From: an uncultured Desulfomonile sp.
Lineage (GTDB): Bacteria; Desulfobacterota; Desulfomonilia; Desulfomonilales; Desulfomonilaceae
DNA: 30,596 nt
NCBI GenBank assembly: GCA_903853735.1
Contig: CAINUH010000001.1
Location: forward strand, 1-30,596
Direction of reading: 5' to 3'
The notes beneath the pieces are model-generated. The model worked only from the letters and a program-made list of their open reading frames with translations. It searched no databases and was not told the DNA's origin. The translations under genes were made by a program, and so were the position numbers. Shown here one piece after another: positions 19,639 through 28,985 of the stretch. Position 1 is the first letter of the stretch, and each line of letters begins with the position of its first letter.

Positions 19639-20550
19639 ATGCTCAGATCAGCTGGTAAATTCGTTCGCGGAGTCTCCCGAATCCGCTTTATCCCCCATTG
19701 CGGAAATGGGACTCTCCCCGGAGCAGTAAGCGGGGTGTTCGGCGGTACCGGACCCTTCGATTTCACCTCGGCCCATGCGGTCATCGCGGCTGTCCCCATC
19801 AGCCTCAAGCTGGACAGCGGGGTGGTACTCAACGATACCCTGGACCTGCACCTCGCCACGGAAGCCGCCGTCACGGCCGCACAGTGGGTCGCCGCATTCA
19901 CCGCTACGACGGTCGGCGGCGACTGGACGGCCTCAGTCGATGCCACCACCGGCAGGGTGAAGATCGTCAACGCTACCGGTTCCTACGCGCAAGTGTACGG
20001 ACTGGCCGCCGAACTCGCCGGATTCGGCATGGGAATCGGCGCACAGATCGTCAAGAGCGATACCATCGTTTCGGCGACTGTCGTCGAGACCAAGAAGGAC
20101 GACACGGTCATCGCCACGACCCCCTCCGACATGCGCGAGACTTCGGTCATCATTCCCGGCTACATCAAGGGAGCCACAGGTGCAATCGTCGACTCGGTGG
20201 TCGACTACTACCTCAAGCGCATCTTCGGCGGCGGGATCATCGACACCAACGGCGTCTTCCATTGGCCGACCCTCGACACCGTGAAGCCCTATTTCATGAT
20301 CGAGATGTACAACGAGGTCTACGAAGAGGGCGAGAATTTCGAGGGCGACAAGGTCGGCTACATCAAGACGGTCATCAAGAAGTGCATGGGTACCAACGGC
20401 GACAAGACCATGGACCAGAATATCCAGAACCCGACCTACAATTACACCGCGACGGACTATAAGACGTCCGCCGGGGTGAACGAGTCAGCCGTGACCGAGG
20501 AAGAACTGACCGTGGCCCAGTTCGAAGCACTCAACATCGACAACGTGTAA
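19639..20550 (+). CDS. Major tail (tube) protein
   Basis: A 303-residue protein placed between neck genes and the tail chaperone/tape measure, where the tail-tube protein normally lies. It is small-residue and beta-rich (Thr, Ala, Val, Gly), with AVIAAVPISLKLDSGVVLNDTLDLHLATEAAVTAAQW and TSVIIPGYIKGATGAIVDSVVDYYLKRIFGGG. Its codons are overwhelmingly C- or G-ending, like the capsid gene and unlike its neighbours, as expected for a protein made in hundreds of copies. The ATG has GGAGGG upstream. An internal segment with repeated ATxGRVKIVNATGSYAQVYGLAAELAGFGMG may be an added Ig-like or decorative domain. The call rests on position, composition and codon use. Confidence 0.75.
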   Translation: MLRSAGKFVRGVSRIRFIPHCGNGTLPGAVSGVFGGTGPFDFTSAHAVIAAVPISLKLDSGVVLNDTLDLHLATEAAVTAAQWVAAFTATTVGGDWTASVDATTGRVKIVNATGSYAQVYGLAAELAGFGMGIGAQIVKSDTIVSATVVETKKDDTVIATTPSDMRETSVIIPGYIKGATGAIVDSVVDYYLKRIFGGGIIDTNGVFHWPTLDTVKPYFMIEMYNEVYEEGENFEGDKVGYIKTVIKKCMGTNGDKTMDQNIQNPTYNYTATDYKTSAGVNESAVTEEELTVAQFEALNIDNV

Positions 20551-20552
20551 AA

Positions 20553-21248
20553 ATGGGCATCAAGAGTCTATTCTCCAAGAGGCCCTTATCGGCGGCTCCG
20601 AATCAAATCGAGGCCGCCGAGTTTAAGTTGCTTGTGGTACACTGGAAAGGGAATCCATGCGTTGTAAGGGTGCGCGAGCTTTCTGATGTACAGATACAAG
20701 CCATAGGTAATTTCTCGCTGATAGAGCATGGTAACTATAAGTGGAGCAAAGCACCCAAAACTACCATGCCTTGGAGTGAATATCTAGCCTATGCGAACAA
20801 GACTACTGCAATCTGTAGAGCCGCCCTTCATTCACCCTCATATCAAGAGATATTTGATCTAGTTGGGAAGAGTAATTTCAAAAATGATGTTGATTCTCAG
20901 ATAAAGGATATCAATGAGAATCTCAAGTTGATGCCTCCAGGACCTGCCAAGAATGAACTTGAGGCTATACGAGATTCCCTCATATTGGCATGGGACATCA
21001 TACTTCCGGACGATTTCAGGGCTGAGATAATCGAATATGCATTGAAGATCAACAGGACTGATATCAAAAAGGTCACTGATGATATGTTGTATAATGCGGC
21101 TATTCTCGCAGAGAGGGGGCATGGTAAGCCCCATGATTATATAAAGGGCATATTTGATGATTTCAACATGAGAGATATAGATACTCAAGCGTGGATCATT
21201 TTTGACGAGAGGAACGAAGGATTCAAGAAGAATAGAAAGAGGCAATAA
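20553..21248 (+). CDS. Tail assembly chaperone (putative)
   Basis: A 231-residue protein between the tail-tube and tape-measure genes, the standard place of the tail assembly chaperone. It is helical and charged, with AAEFKLLVVHWKGNPCVVRVRELSDVQIQAIGNFS (a beta/helix N-terminus typical of the G-type chaperones), and an acidic C-terminus (DDMLYNAAILAERGHGKPHDYIKGIFDDFNMRDIDTQAWIIFDERNEGFKKNRKRQ). In many siphophages this gene makes a second, frameshifted product; I see no separate extension frame here, because the tape measure begins within its stop codon (TAATG). It may be translated as one polypeptide that combines both roles. Confidence 0.62.
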   Translation: MGIKSLFSKRPLSAAPNQIEAAEFKLLVVHWKGNPCVVRVRELSDVQIQAIGNFSLIEHGNYKWSKAPKTTMPWSEYLAYANKTTAICRAALHSPSYQEIFDLVGKSNFKNDVDSQIKDINENLKLMPPGPAKNELEAIRDSLILAWDIILPDDFRAEIIEYALKINRTDIKKVTDDMLYNAAILAERGHGKPHDYIKGIFDDFNMRDIDTQAWIIFDERNEGFKKNRKRQ

Positions 21249-24200
21249 TGGGCATCGATGCCGGTTCTATATATAGCGAAGTACGAATCAAGCTTGATAA
21301 ACTCAAAGCCGACATCACGGCGATAAATACTGTATACGACCAGTTTGGTAACGATTTTACGAATAAAGCCCAAAAATACTCTGATTTGGCTGGTCAGAAG
21401 TACGTAAATTCACTAAAGTCTATATCCTCCAGTATAAAGAATATCCAATCTCTGATAGGTCAAGGAGCATTGACTGAACAGGAAGCTGTAAAAAGGACTC
21501 TATCTCTCAGACAACAAGAACTTAAATTACTAGAAAATCGTGCTGTAAAAGAAGGTGTCGCTACATCACAGACTATAAGTGCAATCTCTTCTGTAAGAAC
21601 TGCAATTTCTGGATTACAACAATCTCAAGAATTACTCAGTAAATCTGTTACTACAGATAGACAGACAGCACAATATGATATACTTAATGCACGAATAAAT
21701 GCTACGACTTCTCTCGTACAATCTGGAATCCTATCTGAGAGTGCAGGATTAAAGACTATAATATCACTCAGACAACAAAAGTTGAATATGTTGGAGCGGG
21801 AAGCTACCAATAGTGCAAGTGTTTCTACATCTACAATATCCAACATACAAGCCGAACAAAATGCTATATCTGAATTAAGAGTACGTCACGAGGAACTGAC
21901 AATTTCTCAAGATAAATCGTCAGAATCCATGTTAAGTAAAATACCTAAGATCGCTTCGAATGTATTTTATATAATCAGATCTATAAGGCTAGTTACTTCG
22001 GTAATACAAGGGATTATAAAGCCCTTTCAGGATTCCATCAAAGCATGGGAAGATCAAGAAGAAGCGGCCACAAAAGTTATATCTGTTTTTAATTCAACGG
22101 GTGCGGCGGCATGGACGACCGAACAACATATTCTTGATCTTGGTAAAAGTCTTGCGGCAGTAACAAAATTTAGTGATCAAGAGATAAATTCGATGGACGC
22201 TGTACTCTTAGGATTTAATAAGATACAGGGTATAAATTTTGATAGAGCGACCGAAGCGGTATTAAACGTTGCTACGGTCATGAAATATGATCTTACTTCT
22301 TCTGCACAAGCAGTAGGTAAAGCGCTTGAGTATCCCTCCCAGATGCTAGAGGGATTGAGACGACAAGGGTTCAGATTTACCGACGAACAAAAAACGATGA
22401 TAAAGACCCTTGAAGCGGCTGGAAATCTTGAGGGTGCACAGAATATCATCCTTGATGAACTAACTCGTGCTTACGGTGGTGCGGCTCGTGCTGTTGCTGA
22501 TACTGATGCCGCACTCAAGACGATGAAAGACAAGTCGTTAAAAGACTTAAGCGAGGAGATAGGAAGATCAATTACTGGTTCTGGGTGGATGATTACATGG
22601 AGAAAAGTCATAAAGGATTTAGCTGATGGTTGGCGGAATGAGATAAAAGCCCAGAATGACGCTCGTGATGCCTTAAAGAAAGAACAGGGTGGTGGGACAC
22701 TTACTGTAGATGAGAATCTATCCATACTCACTCAAAGGTTAAAAGCCTTAAATTATGAGAAAGAAACGTATGCAGGATTTTCTACTGATGTAGGATATAC
22801 TTCTCTCGTCGCTGAGATTGCGGCCACCGAAAAATCCATCCAATTATACCAAGCCGCCGCAGTCGCTAGAGCAAAATTGAACGCGGCTACTTCATCTGAT
22901 GTACGAGTAAAGGCAAAAATAGAATTGGATGCCGCTGATAAAGCGTATCTTGCCGCACAAGCCGAAGAGAAATTCATAAAAGATCGAAATAAATTAATTA
23001 ATGATTATGAAGCTAAAATTTATGCCATAAATGACGCCGCGAATACCGGAACTAAGGGGCAAGTCGAAGCTGACACCGAGATACTAAGTTTGAATCAAGC
23101 AATTGTAAGTAGCCTTGAGGATATGAAGGGAGAGTATAAAGATGTAAAAGATGCCGATGGGAAGCCGATGTGGGGCACGAATAGCATTGCGGCACTCGCT
23201 AAATATAGTGGTCTACTTAAAGAACAGAAAAGGACATCTGATGCTTTGGCTTTAGAGCAAAGTCGAGGTTTGGAACAATATGAGTATAATGCCAAACTGC
23301 AAGCTGAAATAGATGATACTGAGATAGAGGAACTCAAGAAAGCACAGCAAAAGAGATTGGCACTTGCAGATGCAATATATCTAGAACAGCAGTATGGAAT
23401 GGAACAATATACTCGTACAGCTAAATTAAAAGCAGAAGTTGACGATGATGAAATAGAGGAATTGAAGAAGACTCAGCAGGCACGGTTCAAAGTCATAGCT
23501 GATGCCATAGCTCTAGAACAGAGTTATAAAATGGAACAATATACTCGTACAGCCGAGTTAAAGGCTGAGGCTGATGATGACGAAATAGCCGCCCTAAAAG
23601 AAGCTCAGTTAGCACGATTCAAGGCAACAGAGGTCATAGCCCAATCGACTAGAACTGAACTTGAAAATAAGATTCAGGCAGTCCGGGATAATCTCAAGAC
23701 TGAATTGAAGCTCGTAGGCGAGAATGAAGATGCCAAGAAGATACTGATTGCTAAAGCAGAGGAAGATATAGCAAAAATCAAGGCAGACGCGTTCATAAGC
23801 ACTACTGAGACTATTATATCCTCCATAACTGATATTATGGGGGCGTATACTGATATTGTCACCCAAGGTTTCCAAGATCAGATGGACGCTCTCGAGACCT
23901 ATTATGACAAACAGAGAGAACTGCTCGAGAATGATGGAAAGACCAAGCGTGAGGTACTCGTACAGGAACTTGCAGATGCCAATGCATTAGGTGATGAGAA
24001 AGCTAAGAAAGATGCCGAGAGAGCACTGGTTCTCTTTGATCTTGAGCAGGAATTTAACAAAAAGAAGTTACAACTACAGTACGAATCTGATATGGCAACA
24101 TGGAAAGCGAAAGTAATAACGGCTACTGCAGATGCGGCCATGGCAGTATTGAAGGCTCTGAACACTCCTGCTCCATTAAATCTCTATTTTGCAGGACTCA

Positions 24201-24517
24201 CGGGATTGGCAGGACTGGCGCAAGTAGCCGCCGTGATATCCGCTAGGCCCCAAGCACCTAATGCCGCGACAGGTGGTGTAGTATTACCTCGTGATGGTGG
24301 TTCGATACTAAATGTAGCCGAGAATAAGCATGCTGAGCTTCTACTGAATGACAGCGAGCAGGGAGACGCAGTATTACAGGCATTTGCTAATAAGATAGCC
24401 AAGAATGTCAGTGGTTCTTCCACTCCAGTAATACTACAGGTTGTACTCAAGGATAAAGTAATCGCCGAGAGTACAGTGGAGCTTATAAACAATGGACAAG
24501 TGAGGCTTAAACGATGA
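21248..24517 (+). CDS. Tape measure protein
   Basis: A 1089-residue protein, the longest gene in the window, following the tail chaperone by TAATG overlap. It has the expected composition: long helical and coiled-coil stretches, low complexity and few aromatic residues. It starts MGIDAGSIYSEVRIKLDKLKADITAINTVYDQFG, contains several coiled-coil zones (about 60-240 and 540-640), and carries three near-identical tandem repeats of 43-44 residues at about 665-795 (D-A-x-x-LEQxxxxEQYxxxAxLxAExDDxEIxxLKxxQ). A hydrophobic C-terminal region (APLNLYFAGLTGLAGLAQVAAVISA, about 975-999) may insert in the host membrane. It sets tail length; 1089 residues suggests a tail of roughly 160 nm by the usual 0.15 nm per residue, an estimate only. 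Confidence 0.9.
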   Translation: MGIDAGSIYSEVRIKLDKLKADITAINTVYDQFGNDFTNKAQKYSDLAGQKYVNSLKSISSSIKNIQSLIGQGALTEQEAVKRTLSLRQQELKLLENRAVKEGVATSQTISAISSVRTAISGLQQSQELLSKSVTTDRQTAQYDILNARINATTSLVQSGILSESAGLKTIISLRQQKLNMLEREATNSASVSTSTISNIQAEQNAISELRVRHEELTISQDKSSESMLSKIPKIASNVFYIIRSIRLVTSVIQGIIKPFQDSIKAWEDQEEAATKVISVFNSTGAAAWTTEQHILDLGKSLAAVTKFSDQEINSMDAVLLGFNKIQGINFDRATEAVLNVATVMKYDLTSSAQAVGKALEYPSQMLEGLRRQGFRFTDEQKTMIKTLEAAGNLEGAQNIILDELTRAYGGAARAVADTDAALKTMKDKSLKDLSEEIGRSITGSGWMITWRKVIKDLADGWRNEIKAQNDARDALKKEQGGGTLTVDENLSILTQRLKALNYEKETYAGFSTDVGYTSLVAEIAATEKSIQLYQAAAVARAKLNAATSSDVRVKAKIELDAADKAYLAAQAEEKFIKDRNKLINDYEAKIYAINDAANTGTKGQVEADTEILSLNQAIVSSLEDMKGEYKDVKDADGKPMWGTNSIAALAKYSGLLKEQKRTSDALALEQSRGLEQYEYNAKLQAEIDDTEIEELKKAQQKRLALADAIYLEQQYGMEQYTRTAKLKAEVDDDEIEELKKTQQARFKVIADAIALEQSYKMEQYTRTAELKAEADDDEIAALKEAQLARFKATEVIAQSTRTELENKIQAVRDNLKTELKLVGENEDAKKILIAKAEEDIAKIKADAFISTTETIISSITDIMGAYTDIVTQGFQDQMDALETYYDKQRELLENDGKTKREVLVQELADANALGDEKAKKDAERALVLFDLEQEFNKKKLQLQYESDMATWKAKVITATADAAMAVLKALNTPAPLNLYFAGLTGLAGLAQVAAVISARPQAPNAATGGVVLPRDGGSILNVAENKHAELLLNDSEQGDAVLQAFANKIAKNVSGSSTPVILQVVLKDKVIAESTVELINNGQVRLKR
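23240..23630 (+). repeat. Three tandem 43-44-residue coding repeats in the tape measure gene
   Basis: Repeats begin at 23240, 23369 and 23501 (unit about 129-132 bases). Each encodes D-A-(L/I)-x-LEQ-x3-(L/M)EQY-x5-L-x-AE-x-DD-x-EI-x2-LK-x2-Q. They alternate heptad-like acidic and basic stretches and look like recent duplication, a known way for phages to change tail length. Confidence 0.85.
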
Positions 24518-25254
24518 AGATACTATTCGATAACCTTCTAGCCTCAGCCACCCTCTCCGCAGGGGGAACGTCTTTAAATTATCCACTGAGTAATCTATTA
24601 CATGCATTCTTGAAGAAGAAGTTCCAACAGACAGTAGATGGCTCTTCTGGAATGCCTGACGCAGATGCACTCACCTTGACGTGGCTGTCCAATCAAATAG
24701 TGGACTCAATATTTATAGGATATTCAAATGCGACTCTGTTCACGTTAAAGCTCTACGGTTCTACTGGTACCCTACTTTATACCAAGACATTCACGGACCT
24801 TGAAATGGGGGTTTCCTTCGCGGCTGTGTCCGGGGTAAGATCAGCCAAGTTGCTCCTCGATGACGAATTGGGATTAGCTTCGATGACTGTTTATCTTGGA
24901 GGTCTTGGAATCGGACAGTCTTATATAATGCCCGATCCACTGAATGATTGGACATTAGAACAGATCGATAATTCCATAGGGGATACCACGTTGGATGGTC
25001 AAGTCCTCGGACAGTATATAGAGCCGCTAAGGTCCTATTCTTTCAACTTCAAGATAGGATTGCGTTCCATATACTCGGCGGTGTATAATAAGGTGAAGGC
25101 GCTAGGAAGATATACGCCAGTATTTTGTGCACCGTTTGAAGACGCGATGGACGAGGTTCCAGCGATGTACGTAGTATTGGACGGAGGATTCAAGTCGCCT
25201 AGCAAGGACGACAACGTATTTGGATTTGCGCTGACGCTCTTGGAGGCCCGATAA
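24514..25254 (+). CDS. Tail-tip / distal-tail-like protein
   Basis: A 246-residue protein directly after the tape measure (ATGA overlap), the place of the distal tail protein. It is beta-rich (LTLTWLSNQIVDSIFIGYSNATLFTLKLYGSTGTLLYTKTF, MTVYLGGLGIGQSYIMPDPLNDWTLEQIDNS), with a C-terminal region of mixed strand and helix (IGLRSIYSAVYNKVKALGRYTPVFCAPFEDAMDEVPAMYVVLDGGFK) ending GFALTLLEAR. The GIGQSYIMPDP... and VFCAPF...YVVLDGGF elements are reminiscent of tail proteins that form the tip ring. No decisive domain hit can be claimed. It overlaps the next gene by TAATG. Confidence 0.65.
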   Translation: MKILFDNLLASATLSAGGTSLNYPLSNLLHAFLKKKFQQTVDGSSGMPDADALTLTWLSNQIVDSIFIGYSNATLFTLKLYGSTGTLLYTKTFTDLEMGVSFAAVSGVRSAKLLLDDELGLASMTVYLGGLGIGQSYIMPDPLNDWTLEQIDNSIGDTTLDGQVLGQYIEPLRSYSFNFKIGLRSIYSAVYNKVKALGRYTPVFCAPFEDAMDEVPAMYVVLDGGFKSPSKDDNVFGFALTLLEAR

Positions 25255-26114
25255 TGATAAATAAAATAGCTTCTCCGCTGGCGACACCGACAAGCTTAGG
25301 AGACTATACAGCCCAGAACTCGTTGATCTTGACCCTGGCCTTGGTATTCCAGAATACCATAAAAGTAGTGGCAAGCAACGTATTGAAGGGTGCTGTATTC
25401 TTCGTCGGAGGATCGATCTATTTGGCTGACGCGGATACAGCAATATCTGGCTCGGCCTCAGACTTTGTAAAGCTTACGCCATCCGAAGACGGACTCACCC
25501 TTGCGGCCACCTTCGTGGCAAATCTCACTGGAGTAACGTGGTCGAGCACGTATAATGGCTATTACGACGTCGATGGAAATCTGTACGAATTCGACGAGTT
25601 GAAGGCATTTTCTGGTGCCTTAATAGCCAATTTATCCTATAAATCAGTTGAGAGCAAGGGCATATCACTTGGTTGGGCAAAAGCTCTCATATCACCGGGT
25701 GCCGGTTGGGTTGAGGAACTGATATCCACAAGAGGATACACATCTTGTGGCCTCACCCAAAATATAATAGCCAGCGCTATTGCAGATGCTTCGTCCGTAG
25801 TAACTTCATATACCAAAGTCAAAGAGATTACGATAGATAGGGCAGGAACTATAAATGTCTATTTCAATCTCAGGAACGGATATACCACTGGTTCCTATAC
25901 TGCCCATGCTCGCATATATCTGGATTATGTACCAATTGGTACCGATAGAAGCAATTATGATAAATCCACTGGGGTGGTATATGGAGAGACCATCACTGTG
26001 ACCAAGGGGGCCAAAATACAGATATGGTCCAAGAGTGACAGTGGAGTCCCTGCTATAGTGTCTGCCATGAAATTGTGTGCAATTCCGTCTGGAATTGTCA
26101 TTAATATGGATTAA
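25254..26114 (+). CDS. Tail-tip structural protein (unassigned)
   Basis: A 286-residue protein starting in the stop codon of the previous gene. It is rich in Ser, Thr, Ala, Gly and beta strands, with little charge: SLGDYTAQNSLILTLALVFQN..., LTPSEDGLTLAATFVANLTGVTWSSTYNGYYDVDGN, and a C-terminal beta-sandwich-like half (ITIDRAGTINVYFNLRNGYTTGSYTAHARIYLDYVPIG... TVTKGAKIQIWSKSDSGVPAIVSAMKLCAI). The last half has the look of a carbohydrate-binding or C1q-like jelly-roll surface domain. Placed between the distal-tail and hub genes, it is probably a tail-tip or receptor-contact component. The family was not recognised. Confidence 0.6.
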   Translation: MINKIASPLATPTSLGDYTAQNSLILTLALVFQNTIKVVASNVLKGAVFFVGGSIYLADADTAISGSASDFVKLTPSEDGLTLAATFVANLTGVTWSSTYNGYYDVDGNLYEFDELKAFSGALIANLSYKSVESKGISLGWAKALISPGAGWVEELISTRGYTSCGLTQNIIASAIADASSVVTSYTKVKEITIDRAGTINVYFNLRNGYTTGSYTAHARIYLDYVPIGTDRSNYDKSTGVVYGETITVTKGAKIQIWSKSDSGVPAIVSAMKLCAIPSGIVINMD

Positions 26115-26123
26115 GGAATAGTA

Positions 26124-28871
26124 GTGACCCTATTTGAACTGTCCGTTCCGATCGAGCAAGACTCGTTCGAATGTGTCAGACCATTTATATACTCTTGCTA
26201 TCCCGGAATATATGAAACAGCTGATTATTGGACAAGTATATTTGGTGCACCCAAAGAGTCCTCAAACGAGGTGATGTTCATCACTTCATTCTATAGGGAT
26301 GGAGTGAGTCGGTATTCTCCAGTATCTACCCTATCAAGCTGTATCCTCACAGAGCAGTCATTCTATTGGGATAATACCGAACAGAAGCTCTATTTCCATA
26401 TAGAGCATGACCAGCTGATATTGGGTCCTGTCTGGCAATATGGCAAGGTACAGGGCTTCTCGAAAGAGCGAGCAATATATATAGGAGATATCTTCTATTC
26501 TCCGATAATCGAATCCATTCCCTCGCTTGATCAGTCACAAGACCTTGAGGCATTCGACGCTATGGCATTCATGTCGGGTGCCATCACATTAAAAAATCAC
26601 AATAGAGATTTGGATTGGATGCTCTCTAAGAAGCCGTTTGGATATGAATGTGCACTGGCTTACATTGAGGACACTGGCGCAGATTTATATGACAGGACGA
26701 GCTTATCATATCTCGCCTCGTATTACGTCGAAGATTTCTCTGCAACATTAAAACAGACTACTCTCAATTTACAAGATAGAAGAAAATCCCAAAATATAAT
26801 GATACCCACTGAGGTATTTACCAAGGAAGACTATCCAGATATTGAAGATTCCAACATCAACAAACCCATCCCCCTACTGTATGGTGAGGTCCGCGCTCTG
26901 ACTCCTGTACTACTTAATGGTACTAAAAAGTCTGGAACTGTATCATATAGGGTGGCACACAAGCTCTACTCGCTCGGTACTGTTCAAGTCAAAAGGACTG
27001 TGAACGACGAGGACAAATGGATTACAGTGGTACCTGATAGTATAGACTTGGAATCCGGGTCTTTTGTACTATCCAGCGCGGTCGGGCGAGACTCTAATAG
27101 TTCCCCTTATTCAGTACGGGTTCTGTACCCAAATCGGTACGTCCCATTCATAGATGAGGCAAGCAACCCTGTACTGCCTGGGGCCATCGAGACTTGCAGG
27201 ATACTGATGGATGATACTATGGAATTATGGTATACTTCTGCAGGGGGAGCCTTGTACTTCGTACAGGCTACAGATGCCCTCCTTAAAGAGTTCTCCAGTC
27301 CAGTAGCCACCGATATCAGTGCCTGCAGATTCCCGGTGATGTTCTACAATCCTGTGGATGAATATTACTACCTATTCACGCATATAGTAGATCAGGGTCC
27401 TATATACGTCTACAATACGTGGAACGGCACTACCTTCGCTATAAGGAATAATGGCCAGCCTATAATGGAGAGGTCTAGCGACCTGTCCTCGATATATCGT
27501 AATTTCTGGAATCCTGCAGTCTGCCTCGACGAGGATGAAGATACCCTACATTTTGTGATAGAATGTGGTGCACAGGGAGACCAATCAGATGTAGGTCTTG
27601 GATATTCGCATGTGAGTTTGGCCGCACTCATGAATGCCGAGACCTCTGGAATATCAGTAAGCTTTAATGATAATTTATCTACAGAGCATATAATATCCGG
27701 CGGCGGGAATCCGGATATCAAGACTGTCCCTGATAGAGATGCGATTCTAATACTTGCAGGTAATGTAAATATAGAAGATAGTTATTGGAGAATTCGAGCG
27801 CATTATGCGCCCAAGGATTTGGATTTAGCATTTGCCTCGTCATGGACCAAATCTCCTCATTTTAAAATAGATCATGATGCAATGCATACAACAGACCCAG
27901 ATTTTATAGAGACACCCGGAAAGACCTATGGGATGTTGATAGGATATATGTACAACCAGTCGTCGAGCTATCAGATTTATGTAGATATGACACTCAACGA
28001 ATTCTATGACTGGATAGCAGATGGTATTGGTGAAAATCCTGCAGATATCATCAAAGATTTGAATGATAGATATCTTAGCGTACAATATACCGAGGAAGAG
28101 TACGACGACACCGAATTTGAGATAGAAGCCGCACTCCTGAGGGATGTTGGCATCTTAATAAATACACAGGTAGAGTTGTATGAGGCTATCCGCAAATTAC
28201 AGGAAGGTGGTAACCTTGGTTTCAGATATGAATTCAATCATCTTGGTAAGCGTACTATAAGAATGGATGATTGGGATAGGGAAGCTTCATTCCGCATACG
28301 CAGAGAAGATATAGGTAATATTGAGGATGTCCAGATCGAGACAGATTCCGATTTACTGGCCGCTTCAATCAAGCTAAGCTATTCCAAAGATTATTCTGGA
28401 ACTATGGCCAAAGATGATAAAGAAGATGAATACTTAGTAGTTATAGATGCTTCGCTCAAGAGCGAGGTACAGCTGAACTACCGGCAAGAGCCTCAATTGG
28501 AATTTACTTCTCTACTACAGTATGAATCCGAGGCAGTTGAGGCCGCGCTGATCAAGGAAGAGAGATATGCCTCGGCCAGAATGATCGCCTCACTCAAGGT
28601 CCTTGGAGAGGACTTCTTGAATCTACGGATATACGACATTGTAGTAGTAGAACTTGTCCCTGTAGGATATGATGCAGACTCAGCTGTAATAGATGGATCG
28701 AAGTGGGTAGGGGTGTGGAGAGCAATAGTGCTTAAGGTAAATCCGGATGCATCAACACAGTCAAACGAAATATCCTTAGCACTTATTAGGGACTTGACGG
28801 ATTCGGTACCGTTAATACTCGACGGTGAGAATTATCTGACTGACGAGAGCGGTGTCCCGCTCGTGATATAG
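26124..28871 (+). CDS. Large tail-tip / hub protein
   Basis: A 915-residue protein with a GTG start six bases after AGGA. It occupies the place of the central tail hub (tail-associated protein) between the tip proteins and the fibres. It contains NKPIPLLYGEVRALTPVLLNG (a G-K/N-P-I-P-x-x-YG-like motif seen in phage tail hub proteins), long beta-rich segments (GSFVLSSAVGRDSNSSPYSVRVLYPNRYVPF), and late regions such as FRIRREDIGNIEDVQIETDSDLLAASIKLSYSKDYSG and LRIYDIVVVELVPVGYDADSAVIDGSKWVGVWRAIVLKVNPD. No clear peptidase or lysozyme motif was seen, so any cell-wall activity is unsupported. The C-terminus ends in a tandem repeat region that reaches into the next gene. Confidence 0.7.
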   Translation: MTLFELSVPIEQDSFECVRPFIYSCYPGIYETADYWTSIFGAPKESSNEVMFITSFYRDGVSRYSPVSTLSSCILTEQSFYWDNTEQKLYFHIEHDQLILGPVWQYGKVQGFSKERAIYIGDIFYSPIIESIPSLDQSQDLEAFDAMAFMSGAITLKNHNRDLDWMLSKKPFGYECALAYIEDTGADLYDRTSLSYLASYYVEDFSATLKQTTLNLQDRRKSQNIMIPTEVFTKEDYPDIEDSNINKPIPLLYGEVRALTPVLLNGTKKSGTVSYRVAHKLYSLGTVQVKRTVNDEDKWITVVPDSIDLESGSFVLSSAVGRDSNSSPYSVRVLYPNRYVPFIDEASNPVLPGAIETCRILMDDTMELWYTSAGGALYFVQATDALLKEFSSPVATDISACRFPVMFYNPVDEYYYLFTHIVDQGPIYVYNTWNGTTFAIRNNGQPIMERSSDLSSIYRNFWNPAVCLDEDEDTLHFVIECGAQGDQSDVGLGYSHVSLAALMNAETSGISVSFNDNLSTEHIISGGGNPDIKTVPDRDAILILAGNVNIEDSYWRIRAHYAPKDLDLAFASSWTKSPHFKIDHDAMHTTDPDFIETPGKTYGMLIGYMYNQSSSYQIYVDMTLNEFYDWIADGIGENPADIIKDLNDRYLSVQYTEEEYDDTEFEIEAALLRDVGILINTQVELYEAIRKLQEGGNLGFRYEFNHLGKRTIRMDDWDREASFRIRREDIGNIEDVQIETDSDLLAASIKLSYSKDYSGTMAKDDKEDEYLVVIDASLKSEVQLNYRQEPQLEFTSLLQYESEAVEAALIKEERYASARMIASLKVLGEDFLNLRIYDIVVVELVPVGYDADSAVIDGSKWVGVWRAIVLKVNPDASTQSNEISLALIRDLTDSVPLILDGENYLTDESGVPLVI

Positions 28872-28985
28872 ATGTTAGATCAAGGTATAAAGATCATTGA
28901 ATTGCCACTTGGAGAAGTGGCAGGAGGTAATAGATGTTAGATCAAGGTATAAAGATCATTGAATTGCCACTTGGAGAAGTGGCAG
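28869..28985 (+). repeat. 62-bp tandem duplication at the start of a fibre gene, with a truncated decoy ORF
   Basis: A 55-bp sequence at 28869-28923 is repeated exactly at 28931-28985, separated by GAGGTAA, giving a 62-bp unit present about 1.9 times. The first copy contains an ATG (28872) on the upstream stop codon and would encode only 22 residues (MLDQGIKIIELPLGEVAGGN..., stop at 28938-28940). The second copy opens the real gene at 28934. Each copy holds the inverted repeat GCCACTT-GGAG-AAGTGGC. Confidence 0.95.
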
